Notes under the pieces: model-generated
The model's database searches: none
What the model saw: only the letters and a program-made list of their open reading frames with translations
Told to the model about the DNA's origin: nothing
Source: Sphingomonas sp. FARSPH
Lineage (GTDB): Bacteria > Pseudomonadota > Alphaproteobacteria > Sphingomonadales > Sphingomonadaceae
DNA: 64,000 bases
NCBI RefSeq assembly: GCF_003355005.1
Contig: NZ_CP029985.1
Location: 2,347,001-2,411,000 of the forward strand
Direction: 5' to 3'
Shown: piece by piece, positions 35,303 to 43,606 of the stretch
How positions within the stretch are numbered: the first letter of the stretch is position 1
How the letters are laid out: every line of letters begins with the position of its first letter
Position numbers and translations under genes: made by a program

Positions 35303-35973
35303 GTCGGCGCTGGCTCGCCGCCGGCGTCCTGGCGGCGGTGCTGGCAGTGGCGGGCGTGCTCGGCTGGCGCGCCTATGACGCGCGGCGCAATCCGGCGGTG
35401 CCGGTCGTCACGCAGGATTTCGATCCGAGCCCGCGCAGCCGGCCCGATGGCGCCGCGATCGAGACGGTGGCCAGCCCCGACGATGCCGCGCCGACCGGTG
35501 GCACGCCGATGGCGGAGCGCGTCGCGGTCGTCGGCCTGCTCAACAAGCGCAACGGCGTGTCGCGCGACCTGACGCTGAAGCCCGGCCAGGCGGTCCGCGT
35601 CGGTGACGCGATCGTGCGCCTGCGCGCCTGCGAGCAGACCGCGCCGTGGGAACAGGACAAGCTGACCGGCGCCTTCGTCCAGCTCGACGTGCGCGGCAGC
35701 GATACGCACTGGCGCCGCGCCTTTTCCGGGTGGCTGTTCAAGGAGCGGCCGGCGCTGAACGTCGTCCAGCATCCCGTCTACGACGTCTGGACCAAGAGCT
35801 GCACGATGACGTGGCCCGCGACCGGCCCCGACACGGTGTCGGCGGCGAGCGGCGGCGGGGCGAACCGGTCGAGCGCGGCGAAGTCGCCGACAGCTGCCGC
35901 CGGCGACGATGCGGCAGCAGACGACGCGCCGCCACCCGCGACGTCGAGCGCGGCGGAGAGCAACGCGCAATAG
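35299..35973 (+). CDS. DUF2155-domain protein
   Basis: 224 residues starting at GTG 35299, coupled by a 4 nt overlap to the NDUFA12-like gene. A single N-terminal transmembrane or signal segment (about 4-26) is followed by the DUF2155 core (about 73-175): VVGLLNKRNGVSRDLTLKPG, RLRACEQTAPWE, AFSGWLFKERPALN and HPVYDVWTKSC. The tail (about 180-224) is Ala/Ser/Asp-rich. Family function is unknown. The last 196 nt are also coding, on the opposite strand, for the C-terminus of aat, including the final conserved core block. Confidence 0.85.
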   Translation: MSRRWLAAGVLAAVLAVAGVLGWRAYDARRNPAVPVVTQDFDPSPRSRPDGAAIETVASPDDAAPTGGTPMAERVAVVGLLNKRNGVSRDLTLKPGQAVRVGDAIVRLRACEQTAPWEQDKLTGAFVQLDVRGSDTHWRRAFSGWLFKERPALNVVQHPVYDVWTKSCTMTWPATGPDTVSAASGGGANRSSAAKSPTAAAGDDAAADDAPPPATSSAAESNAQ

Positions 35974-36515
35974 GCGTCCCGGTCGATCTCCACCGCGCCG
36001 AGCGAGGCGAGGTGGGGCGTCTGGAATTGGCAGTCGAGCAGGTCGAAGCCGCCGGCTTTCAGCCGCGCGACGAGCCACGCCAGCGCGACCTTCGACGCGT
36101 CCGTCCGCCGACTGACCATCGATTCGCCGAAAAAGGCGCGCCCCAGCGCGAGGCCGTAAAGGCCGCCGACCAGCTCATCGTCCTCCCAGCATTCGATCGA
36201 ATGCGCGAAGCCCATCTGGTGCAGCGTCACGAAGACGCGCTCGATCGCGCGGTTGATCCAGGTGTCCGGGCGATCCTCCACGCTTTGCGCGCACAATTGC
36301 ACGATGCGTTCGAAGGCGGTGTCGGCGGTGACGCGGAAGCGGTCCCGCGCGATCGTCTTGCGCAGCGAGCGCGACAGGCGAAAGCCGTCGAGCGGCAGGA
36401 TCGCGCGCTTGCGCGGCTCGACCCAATAGACGCTGTCCGCGTCGCGATCGTCCGCCATCGGGAAGACGCCGACCGAATAGGCGCCCAGCACCATCTTGGG
36501 ATCCAGCCATTGCAT
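35778..36515 (-). CDS. aat: Leucyl/phenylalanyl-tRNA-protein transferase
   Basis: 245 residues. Motifs GAYSVGVFPMADD, YWVEPRKRAILPLD, ECWEDDELVGGLYGLALGRAFFGESMVS and LDCQFQTPHLASLGA are diagnostic of Aat. It adds Leu or Phe to N-terminal Lys/Arg of proteins, feeding the ClpS-ClpAP N-degron pathway. The C-terminus (about 190-245) is an Ala-rich extension ending VIVQLLVQTS. This tail is antisense to the end of the DUF2155 gene over 196 nt. Confidence 0.93.
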   Translation of the reverse strand: MQWLDPKMVLGAYSVGVFPMADDRDADSVYWVEPRKRAILPLDGFRLSRSLRKTIARDRFRVTADTAFERIVQLCAQSVEDRPDTWINRAIERVFVTLHQMGFAHSIECWEDDELVGGLYGLALGRAFFGESMVSRRTDASKVALAWLVARLKAGGFDLLDCQFQTPHLASLGAVEIDRDAYCALLSAALDVAGGGASSAAASSPAAAVGDFAALDRFAPPPLAADTVSGPVAGHVIVQLLVQTS

Positions 36516-36551
36516 GCCGGGTCCAAGGTGGCGGTGCGACCGGGCGGGCGC

Positions 36552-36590
36552 AAGGAAAAGGCGGCGTCGGCAAACAGTGCCGACGCCGCC
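36552..36590 (-). terminator. Strong rho-independent terminator of the TonB-receptor gene
   Basis: A perfect 13 bp GC-rich stem (36578-36590 with 36560-36572) with a 5 nt loop is followed on the minus strand by TTTTCCTTG (36559 downward). It lies 22 nt past the receptor stop and before aat on the same strand, so aat probably has its own promoter. Confidence 0.85.
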
Positions 36591-36611
36591 CCCCGATGAC
36601 CGGACGCCCGG

Positions 36612-39011
36612 TCAGAATGCGCCGGACAGCGTGAAGAACGCCTGGCGCGGCGGCTGGGCGTAGGTGTTGTACGTCCGCGCCGCCGCACCGACGACCAGTT
36701 CGTACACGCCCTTGCGGTTCGTGACGTTGAGGATGTTGACCGCGAGTTTCAGGTTGCGGAATGCGGTACCTTCGATCGGGCCAAGGCTGTAGGCCGCTTG
36801 CAGATTGAGCAGGAAGCGGCCCGGGATCGACTGGTCGTTGGTGTAGGTCGCAAAGCGGCGGCCGACGTAATCGCCGATCGCCTGGACCTCGACCGGCCCG
36901 GACGAGGCGGTGACGACCGTCTTGTTGAGCCAGCGCGCGACGTTGGGCACGTCCTTGCCCGCGGTCGGCACGGTCGTCGTGCCGCTGATATAATCGTCGT
37001 CGTAGCGCGAGCGGTTGTACGACAGCGCGTTGTAGATCGACAGGCCCGACCCGAAGCGCAGCGTCGCCGCCGCGTCGATGCCGTCGGTGGTGACGCCGCC
37101 GACATTCTGCAGGATCGACACGCCGCCGATGACGGAGGCGATGACGGGCGTCGCGCTGATCTGGAGCAGGCGGTTGCTGAACGCGACGTGATAGGCGCTG
37201 ACCTGTCCCTCGATCGCGGTGATCGGGCCGAGCGACAGCGCATGCCGGGTACGCAGGCCCGCCTCGTAGGTCCACGAGCTTTCGGGCTGCGTGTTCGCCT
37301 TGATCTGGTCGAAAGCCTGCTGGCTGCCGACGTTGTACGGCGACAGGCCCGCGGCGACCGACGCCTGGAACTGGCGCACGTTCTTTTGCACGTGCGCAAA
37401 CAGCTGGTCGTCGGGCGTGACGTCCCACACTGCGCCGATCGCGGGCAGGAACCACTTCTTGGTGTTGAGCCGTCCCTGCGGGAAGCCGGTCGAGGATCCC
37501 GGCAGCGCGCCGGGCAGCGGCTGCACGGGAACGCGGCCGTCGGCGAACTGCAGGCTGGACTTGAACCCCGCCTCGACGGCCAGCGCCGGCGTCACGTGCC
37601 AGCGGTCCTGCACATGCAGCTGGACCAGGTCGTATTTCACGACGCTGGCATATTGCGTCAGGCGGCGCTGCGCCGGATCGGCCCATTCGTAGGGCGACGG
37701 CGGGCTGTCGATGGGGGCGGCATACCAGCGCCGGAAAATCGTGTTGCGGTTGTGTTCGTACCAGCCGCCGATCTCCAGTTCGTGCGTGCCCACGCGCGCG
37801 GCGAGCGTCGACAGCAGGCCGCGCCGATCGATGCCATATTCGGTGGTGCGCAGCGCATAGCCCGAATTGCCGAACACCTGTTTCAGGTTCTGGCCCGGGT
37901 AATAGATGCGGAACAGGCCGGGCAGGCCGGCGGCCGCGATCGGCCCCGTGATCTGGCCCTGGCCTTCGTCGTGGTGGCCATAGACCTGGTTGGTAAAGGT
38001 CACCGAATCGCCGAAGCGGCGCTCGTATTTCAGATAGGTCAGATAATCGGTGCGCTGCGCATCGCCATAGTAATTGGTGTAGTTATTGGGATTGTTGGCG
38101 GGCGGCGCGCCGTTGGCATCGACGTAACGCAGCGCCGCGGGCCAGTCCGGGAACAGCACAGTGCGGTAATAGGGTTCGAGGCCGCCGGCATTGTGTGCGA
38201 CCGAATCCTGGTTGGGCTCCACCTTGTCCGACAGCGCGAAATAGCCGGTCAGCGTGCCGTTCGCGTCCTTGTGGACGAACTTGGCGTTCGCCTGCCATCC
38301 GCCCTGGCGCGCGTCGAACTCCCATGCGCGGGCGCGCTGGCGGACGACCGAGATATAGCCGGCGTTGGTGCCCCCCAGCCCGTCCACCGTCCCGCTGTCG
38401 AGGCGCAGATAGGTGCGGTTCGCGTCGTAGCTGCCGAGCGTCTGGCCGAAGCGCACGCCATAGGTCGCGGCCGGGTCGCTGGTGTATGTTTCGAGGCCGC
38501 CGCCCAGGTTGCTGGCCGATGCGGTGCCAAGGTCCGCGGCGCCCGCGGTCAGCCGTACGCTGCCAACATTCTCGCTGATCACCGCGCGCTGCGGCGACAG
38601 GCTGTTGAAATTTCCGTAGGACTGGTCACCCAGCGGCACGCCGTCGAGTGTGAAGCCAAGCTGGTTCTGGTTGAAGCCGTGGACGACCAGCGAGATATTC
38701 TGTTCGTTGTTGCCCCACGGATCGGCGGTTTCGAACTGTACGCCGGGCAACGTCTGGATCGCCTTCACAGGATTGACGCCGGGCAGCACCTTCTGGATCT
38801 CGCTCGCCTCCAGCGTGACGGCGGAGCGGGTCGCGCGCTTGCCGGTGACGACGATCAGGCCGTCGGGGTCCTCATCCGCGGCGCTCGCGGCAGGACGGGG
38901 TACGTCGACTGCCTGTTGCGCGACGGCGGGGGCAGTGACGCAGAGCGCGCCGAGCGAGATGGCGACGGAAACGGTGGCGCGATGACGCGCGATCGACGAC
39001 GAAAAAGACAT
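36612..39011 (-). CDS. TonB-dependent outer membrane receptor
   Basis: 799 residues. A signal peptide (about 1-31, ending APAVAQ) precedes a plug domain (about 48-175: EIQKVLPGVNPVKAIQTLPG, then TLDGVPLG) and a 22-strand-type beta barrel ending in the aromatic C-terminus TLSGAF. It imports siderophores, vitamins, saccharides or similar substrates using TonB energy; the substrate cannot be read from the sequence and no metabolic cluster adjoins it. It is monocistronic, with its own terminator downstream. The family is strongly expanded in sphingomonads. Confidence 0.92.
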   Translation of the reverse strand: MSFSSSIARHRATVSVAISLGALCVTAPAVAQQAVDVPRPAASAADEDPDGLIVVTGKRATRSAVTLEASEIQKVLPGVNPVKAIQTLPGVQFETADPWGNNEQNISLVVHGFNQNQLGFTLDGVPLGDQSYGNFNSLSPQRAVISENVGSVRLTAGAADLGTASASNLGGGLETYTSDPAATYGVRFGQTLGSYDANRTYLRLDSGTVDGLGGTNAGYISVVRQRARAWEFDARQGGWQANAKFVHKDANGTLTGYFALSDKVEPNQDSVAHNAGGLEPYYRTVLFPDWPAALRYVDANGAPPANNPNNYTNYYGDAQRTDYLTYLKYERRFGDSVTFTNQVYGHHDEGQGQITGPIAAAGLPGLFRIYYPGQNLKQVFGNSGYALRTTEYGIDRRGLLSTLAARVGTHELEIGGWYEHNRNTIFRRWYAAPIDSPPSPYEWADPAQRRLTQYASVVKYDLVQLHVQDRWHVTPALAVEAGFKSSLQFADGRVPVQPLPGALPGSSTGFPQGRLNTKKWFLPAIGAVWDVTPDDQLFAHVQKNVRQFQASVAAGLSPYNVGSQQAFDQIKANTQPESSWTYEAGLRTRHALSLGPITAIEGQVSAYHVAFSNRLLQISATPVIASVIGGVSILQNVGGVTTDGIDAAATLRFGSGLSIYNALSYNRSRYDDDYISGTTTVPTAGKDVPNVARWLNKTVVTASSGPVEVQAIGDYVGRRFATYTNDQSIPGRFLLNLQAAYSLGPIEGTAFRNLKLAVNILNVTNRKGVYELVVGAAARTYNTYAQPPRQAFFTLSGAF

Positions 39012-39116
39012 TTGCCCCCCACGGGCCGCAGGATTGCGGTGGGCTGGGCGATAGGATCGGCGTGTGACCCTATCGGGTAAAATCGATTGCAGTGGCGTGA
39101 AACGCGTGCGCCCGGA

Positions 39117-39833
39117 TCAGGTTGACAGGCGCCGCTCGATCGTCGTCCACAGCGCGGCCAGCGCCTGCGCGGCGGCGGTGCGCGGGGCGTAGACGCCGAG
39201 CGGGCGGCGGCGGCTGGCCATCGCCTCCATCGCGCTCGCCATCGGGATCGCGGGCCAGTCCGGCTGCGCGGCGAGCGCGTCCGCATGCAGGCGCCGGCGC
39301 CGGTCGACCATCGAATGGACGGGCAGCACCGGAACCTTGCCGCCCAGATGACGCACGACCTCGTCATGCGCGCGCTGCGCGAGCGGCGAGGGGACGACGG
39401 GCATGACGATAAGGTCGGCGGCGCGGATCACCTGTTCGCTGGTTTCGGTAAGGCCGGGCGGGCAATCGAGCACGACATGGTCGTAGTCGCCGATCCCGCC
39501 GATCAGCTTGCCGAGGCGCCCCCGTTTGCCCAGTCGATGCAGCAGGACGTCGAGATTGCGCAGGGAGGCATCCGCCGCGATCAGATCGAGCCGCTCGACC
39601 GCGGTGGCGCGGATCTGGCCGGCGGCGTCGATATCGCGCGTGAAGATCGCCTGCGCGCGGTCGGCGGTGCGGGTCGGATGGTCGCCCATGATCCAGCTGC
39701 TCGCCCCCTGCGGATCGAGGTCCCATAGCAAGGTGCGCCGGTGCGACAGCGTCGCCGCGCACCAGGCGAGGTTGACGGCCAGCGTCGTCTTTCCCACCCC
39801 GCCTTTCGAACTATAGACCGCGATCGTCGCCAT
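39117..39833 (-). CDS. ParA-family P-loop ATPase (orphan)
   Basis: 238 residues. The deviant Walker A motif KGGVGKTT is at 10-17 with the signature lysine, followed by DLDPQGASSWIMG (switch region) and VVLDCPPGL. ParA-type ATPases position DNA or protein cargo or act as membrane or nucleoid timers. There is no parB, parS-like cluster or MinC/D/E context nearby, and it lacks the MipZ-type start, so its cargo is unknown. It is followed on the same strand by the TonB-receptor gene after 105 bp. Confidence 0.83.
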   Translation of the reverse strand: MATIAVYSSKGGVGKTTLAVNLAWCAATLSHRRTLLWDLDPQGASSWIMGDHPTRTADRAQAIFTRDIDAAGQIRATAVERLDLIAADASLRNLDVLLHRLGKRGRLGKLIGGIGDYDHVVLDCPPGLTETSEQVIRAADLIVMPVVPSPLAQRAHDEVVRHLGGKVPVLPVHSMVDRRRRLHADALAAQPDWPAIPMASAMEAMASRRRPLGVYAPRTAAAQALAALWTTIERRLST

Positions 39834-39901
39834 GCCGGCGACCGTATCGGACGTATCCCGCGGCGTCGAGCGCCCGAGCGCATCGCGGGATTACCGGATG
39901 C

Positions 39902-39933
39902 GAAAGGGGCCGGCGGATCGCTCCACCGGCCCC
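39902..39933 (-). terminator. Probable terminator of the small lipoprotein gene
   Basis: Stem GGGGCCGG/CCGGCCCC (39906-39913 with 39926-39933) with an inner GGA/TCC pairing, followed on the minus strand by TTTCG. It lies about 40 nt past the lipoprotein stop and before the ParA-like gene. The T-run is short. Confidence 0.55.
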
Positions 39934-39973
39934 GATCAGGCTGGACTAACATCGAACGGATCGACGCGGCGGC

Positions 39974-40357
39974 TTACGCCTTGCAGGTCAGCGTGCCCTT
40001 GCCCGGACGGGTGATCGTGATGTTCGACGGATTGCCGGTCAGCTTCCAGCCGCCGTCCGCGGTCAGCGGGTCGCCGGCCTTGGGCGCGGTCAGGCGGTTC
40101 GGCGCGCCGGTCTTTTCGGTGCGCACGAAGGCCAGCTTGTCGCCGTCGAAGAAGGTGACGTACAGCAGACTGTTGTCCTTGCAGCGGAACGTCTTGTCCG
40201 CCTTGATCGCCGGCGGCAGCTCGACGGGGGGGCGATTGGCGAGCTGCGTCGCCATCGGATCGGGATTGGTGTCGACGACCTCGGGCTGGGCCGGCTTGTT
40301 GTTGCAGGCGGCCAGCGCGAGCAGCGCGGCGACGGCGGGGAGGATGGCGCTCTTCAT
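39974..40357 (-). CDS. Small lipoprotein, MliC-like C-terminal domain possible
   Basis: 127 residues. A lipobox LAAC at 15-18 after a hydrophobic signal indicates a lipid-anchored protein. The mature part, after a Pro/Asn linker, has the pattern FRCKDNSLLYVTFFDGDKLAFVR and a C-terminal ITRPGKGTLTCKA with a second Cys. This resembles the MliC (membrane-bound lysozyme inhibitor, C-type) fold, in which two cysteines form a disulfide, but the similarity is weak and this is inference. Divergent from the cysteine synthase gene. Confidence 0.72.
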   Translation of the reverse strand: MKSAILPAVAALLALAACNNKPAQPEVVDTNPDPMATQLANRPPVELPPAIKADKTFRCKDNSLLYVTFFDGDKLAFVRTEKTGAPNRLTAPKAGDPLTADGGWKLTGNPSNITITRPGKGTLTCKA

Positions 40358-40521
40358 GATGGCGCGACGCTTTGCGTATACGAGCGCACAGCGTCAAGCA
40401 CGGTTTTGCCGCATTGCGATATCGTACGAAGCCGAACTTCACGGGGGCCAAGGCGAACTGCCCCCTGCATCGCGCGACGCGGCGCTTGCCCGTACGCGCG
40501 GCGCGCGCCATCTAGCGGGTC

Positions 40522-41490
40522 ATGCACAGCCTTCCCGACACCCTCGCCCTGATCGGCAACACGCCCCTCGTGCGGCTGAAGGGGCCGAGCGAGGCGACGG
40601 GGTGCGACATTTTCGGCAAGTGCGAATTCGCCAATCCCGGCGCGAGCATCAAGGATCGCGCCGCATTGGGCATCGTCGAGGATGCGGAGGCGCGCGGCCT
40701 GCTGCGCCCCGGTGGCACGATCGTCGAGGGGACGGCGGGCAATACCGGTATCGGCCTCGCGCTGGTCGCCAACGCCAAGGGCTATCGCACGATCATCGTC
40801 ATGCCGGAGACGCAGAGCCGGGAGAAGATGGACACGCTGCGCGCGCTCGGCGCGGAACTCGTGCTCGTGCCCGCCGCGCCTTATGCCTCGCCGTACCATT
40901 TCGTCCACACCAGCCGCCGCATCGCCGAAGAGCGCGACAATGCCTTGTGGGCGAACCAGTTCGACAATGTCGCCAACCGCCGCGTGCACATCACCGGCAC
41001 TGCCGAGGAGATCTGGACGCAGATGGAAGGCCGGATCGACGGCTTCACCTGCGCGGTGGGTACGGGCGGCACGTTCGCGGGCGTCGGCCTGGGCCTGAAG
41101 GCGAAAGACGAGCGCGTCTGCATCGCGCTCAGCGATCCCCACGGCGCCGCGCTGTACGATTATTATGCCTGCGGCGAATTGCGCAGCGAGGGATCGTCCG
41201 TTGCCGAGGGGATCGGGCAGGGGCGGATCACCGCCAATCTCGAAGGCGCGCCAGTCGACACGCAGTTCCGCATTTCCGACCAGGAAGGATGGGACTGGGT
41301 ACGGCGGCTGCTGGCGGAGGAGGGGCTGTGCCTCGGCCTGTCGTCGGGGATCAACGTTGCCGGCGCGGTACGGCTGGCGCAGCATCTGGGGCCGGGCAAG
41401 CGGATCGCGACGATCCTGTGCGACACGGGCTTCCGCTACCTCTCGACGCTTTACGATCCGGCTTGGCGCACCGCGAAGGGGCTTTCCTGA
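40522..41490 (+). CDS. Cysteine synthase (O-acetylserine sulfhydrylase-like, PLP type II)
   Basis: 322 residues. The pyridoxal-phosphate lysine is Lys44 in NPGASIKDRAA. The substrate loop EGTAGNTGIGLA and the phosphate-binding GTGGTFAG loop are both present. It forms cysteine from O-acetylserine and sulfide, or may be a cystathionine beta-synthase-like or specialised sulfhydrylase; sequence motifs alone do not separate CysK, CysM and relatives. ATG 40522. No sulfate-assimilation genes are adjacent. Confidence 0.88.
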   Translation: MHSLPDTLALIGNTPLVRLKGPSEATGCDIFGKCEFANPGASIKDRAALGIVEDAEARGLLRPGGTIVEGTAGNTGIGLALVANAKGYRTIIVMPETQSREKMDTLRALGAELVLVPAAPYASPYHFVHTSRRIAEERDNALWANQFDNVANRRVHITGTAEEIWTQMEGRIDGFTCAVGTGGTFAGVGLGLKAKDERVCIALSDPHGAALYDYYACGELRSEGSSVAEGIGQGRITANLEGAPVDTQFRISDQEGWDWVRRLLAEEGLCLGLSSGINVAGAVRLAQHLGPGKRIATILCDTGFRYLSTLYDPAWRTAKGLS

Positions 41491-41560
41491 TCGCGCGCAT
41501 CGCCGCGTCGGCGCAGCTGATCGACAAGCGCGTGCCGAGGCGTTACACCCGCGCGACGAG

Positions 41561-41842
41561 ATGAAGGCGGCGCGCGAACATTCCCAGACCGTGCAACGGG
41601 TCAAGGTCGGCCTGATCGGGCTGGTCGCGGTCGTGCTGCTCATCGCGATCGCCAGCGCGATCCTGCGCTCCGCCACGCACGAAAGGCCGATCGCCACCGC
41701 CGGCTCCGCGCAGCACGACGTCGTCGCCAACATGGCGTTGACCAACACCGGCAGCGCGGCCGCGGCGGCGGACGCTTCGGGCGAGCCGCTCGCCGAACTG
41801 GGCGTCGCGCCCTCCACCAGCAACAGTCAGGCGACCCGGTAG
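41561..41842 (+). CDS. Small single-helix membrane protein, hypothetical
   Basis: 93 residues. A basic N-terminus (MKAAREHSQTVQRVK) precedes one transmembrane helix (about 16-35, VGLIGLVAVVLLIAIASAIL). A low-complexity Ala/Ser/Thr tail follows, probably periplasmic. I do not recognise a family. It lies 70 nt after the cysteine synthase gene and 296 bp before mraZ, on the same strand. The ribosome binding site is poor (GACGAG next to ATG), so the start is tentative. Confidence 0.6.
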   Translation: MKAAREHSQTVQRVKVGLIGLVAVVLLIAIASAILRSATHERPIATAGSAQHDVVANMALTNTGSAAAAADASGEPLAELGVAPSTSNSQATR

Positions 41843-41847
41843 TGATC

Positions 41848-42007
41848 CGGGGAAAATCGGGGACGGCGCGCCATTCGCGCGCCGGCATGGGGGATTCCCG
41901 AGTGATTCCGCCTGCTCCCGTTCGGCAGGCGAGAGAGCGTCAGCCAGGCAATTGAGGTGAACAGGGGTCATTTCCCCGCCTTTCCCCGAAAATCCCGTTG
42001 CGTCCCC
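41848..42007 (+). promoter_or_regulatory. Candidate MraZ-box region upstream of mraZ
   Basis: GGGGA boxes recur at a 10 bp period. On the plus strand CGGGGA-AAAT-CGGGGA occupies 41848-41863. On the minus strand TTTCCCCG occurs twice at 41971-41988 with the same period, plus weaker TCCCG (41993-41997) and TCCCC (42003-42007). MraZ autoregulates dcw operons by binding tandem GGG-containing repeats spaced by 5 nt, so these are plausible operators. The 296 bp gap holds no gene. I see no convincing sigma-70 hexamers. Confidence 0.5.
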
Positions 42008-42073
42008 GGTTGGCTGTTGGTATCACCAGTCAACAGCGGGGCAGGTGTCATCTTTGTGTAGCCGCAAGGCCGG

Positions 42074-42101
42074 TCGAAAGCGGGCGATGGCCCGTTTTCG
42101 A
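42074..42101 (+). promoter_or_regulatory. Strong hairpin in the mraZ leader
   Basis: TCGAAAGCGGGC (42074-42085) pairs with GCCCGTTTTCGA (42090-42101) over 12 bp with one G-U pair and a 4 nt loop. It ends 37 nt before the mraZ GTG start. There is no T-run on either strand, so it may be a leader structure affecting dcw mRNA stability or translation rather than a terminator. Confidence 0.5.
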
Positions 42102-42138
42102 AAAGGTGACGTCATGCGCGCCAGGGTGCGAGACGGGC

Positions 42139-42642
42139 GTGACGGAAAGGGGCAATTATCAGGGAAGCGGGCTTGCTCTTGTCGATGACAAGGGGCGGGT
42201 CGCCATCCCCAACGCGCTCCGCTCGACGCTCGCCGAGAATGCGCCCCGCGCCGACGGCAAGGACGGCGGCACCGTCATCGTCGCCGCGCACGAGGATCAG
42301 CCCTGTCTCGTCGCCTACGACCCTGCCTATATCGCCGAGCTGAAGCGCGAGCTGAACGAGCGCGTCGCGCTGTCGCGCGGGATCGACGGCAAGATCGACC
42401 ATAACATCAAGCGCGGCGGCGCGAACGGCGAGGCGGTGCCCTTCGACGGCTCCGGCCGGTTCATCATGCCCGGCTTCCCGCGTTTCTACGCCAATATCGG
42501 CGCGCACGCCTTCTTCTGGGGGACGCTCGACTATATCGAGATCTGGGACCCCAGGACCCTGCTGTCGACGCCCGGCATCGCGCCGCAGATGGTCGCGGCC
42601 TGCCGTTATTATTGCCAGGAAAAGGGGATCGCGCTTGACTGA
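42139..42642 (+). CDS. mraZ: Transcriptional regulator MraZ
   Basis: 167 residues with two AbrB-like SpoVT repeats: the first begins GNYQGSGLALVDDKGRVAIP and the second has FDGSGRFIMPGFPRFY. It represses the dcw operon in E. coli by binding GGG-containing repeats. The start is GTG 42139 (V-T-E-R-G-N-Y), chosen because the family begins directly before the GNYQ motif; there is no strong ribosome binding site. The stop overlaps the rsmH TTG start by 8 nt. Confidence 0.9.
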   Translation: MTERGNYQGSGLALVDDKGRVAIPNALRSTLAENAPRADGKDGGTVIVAAHEDQPCLVAYDPAYIAELKRELNERVALSRGIDGKIDHNIKRGGANGEAVPFDGSGRFIMPGFPRFYANIGAHAFFWGTLDYIEIWDPRTLLSTPGIAPQMVAACRYYCQEKGIALD

Positions 42643-43606
42643 CGCGCCCCATATCCCCGTCCTGCTCGACGAGGTCGTCGCCGGGCTCGCGCCCGTCGCG
42701 GGCGACGTGATGGTCGACGCGACCTTCGGCGCGGGCGGCTACACGCGCGCGCTGATCGCGGCGGGCGCGCGCGTCATCGCGTTCGACCGCGATCCCGACG
42801 CGATCGCCGCCGGTCGCGCCGCGGGGATCGCGGGGCTGACGCTGGTCCACAGCGACTTTTCCGCGCTGGAAAGCGCGATCGACGCGCCCGTCGACGGGCT
42901 GACGATGGACATCGGCGTCTCGTCGATGCAGCTCGACCAGGCGGGGCGGGGCTTTTCGTTTCAGGCGGACGGGCCGCTCGACATGCGGATGAGCCAGGAA
43001 GGGCCGAGCGCCGCCGACTTCCTGAACACCGCCGACGAAGAGGCGATCGCCGACGTCCTCTATCATTATGGCGAGGAGCCCAAGTCGCGCCGGGTGGCGC
43101 GCGCCATCGTCGCGGCACGGCCGTTGACCCGTACGGGCGAGCTGGCGGCGGTGGTGCGCAAGGCGCTGGGCCACCGGCCCCACGACAAGAAGGATCCGGC
43201 GACGCGGACCTTCCAGGCGATCCGTATCCACGTGAACCGCGAGCTGGACGAGCTGGTCGACGGTCTTGCCGCCGCGGAACGCGTGCTGAAGCCCGGCGGG
43301 CGGCTGGCGATCGTCACGTTCCACAGCCTCGAGGACAGGCTGGTGAAGCGGTTCCTGCGCGAACGGTCGGGCAACGTGCCCGGCGGCTCGCGTCACCTGC
43401 CGCAGACGGCGGCAGGCCAGGCGCCGACGTTCGAACGCGTCGGCAAGGCGATCCGCGCGAGTGCAGCGGAGCTGGCGCGTAACCCGCGCGCGCGCTCCGC
43501 GACGCTCCGGGTCGCGACGCGAACCGCGGCCCCGGCGTGGGATCGCGGCGCTTTCAATCAAGGCATGGGTCCGGGGGCGGGCAGCAAACAGGAGGTGGGT
43601 GTATGA
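42635..43606 (+). CDS. rsmH: 16S rRNA (cytosine-1402-N4)-methyltransferase
   Basis: 323 residues. The S-adenosylmethionine motif is DATFGAGGYTR (28-38). The segments DIGVSSMQLD and VTFHSLEDR are diagnostic of RsmH (MraW). It methylates N4 of C1402 in 16S rRNA. The start is TTG 42635, inside the mraZ end (8 nt overlap), giving MTDAPHIPVLLDEV. The stop overlaps the ftsL-like start by ATGA. It occupies the standard second position of the dcw cluster. Confidence 0.95.
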   Translation: MTDAPHIPVLLDEVVAGLAPVAGDVMVDATFGAGGYTRALIAAGARVIAFDRDPDAIAAGRAAGIAGLTLVHSDFSALESAIDAPVDGLTMDIGVSSMQLDQAGRGFSFQADGPLDMRMSQEGPSAADFLNTADEEAIADVLYHYGEEPKSRRVARAIVAARPLTRTGELAAVVRKALGHRPHDKKDPATRTFQAIRIHVNRELDELVDGLAAAERVLKPGGRLAIVTFHSLEDRLVKRFLRERSGNVPGGSRHLPQTAAGQAPTFERVGKAIRASAAELARNPRARSATLRVATRTAAPAWDRGAFNQGMGPGAGSKQEVGV

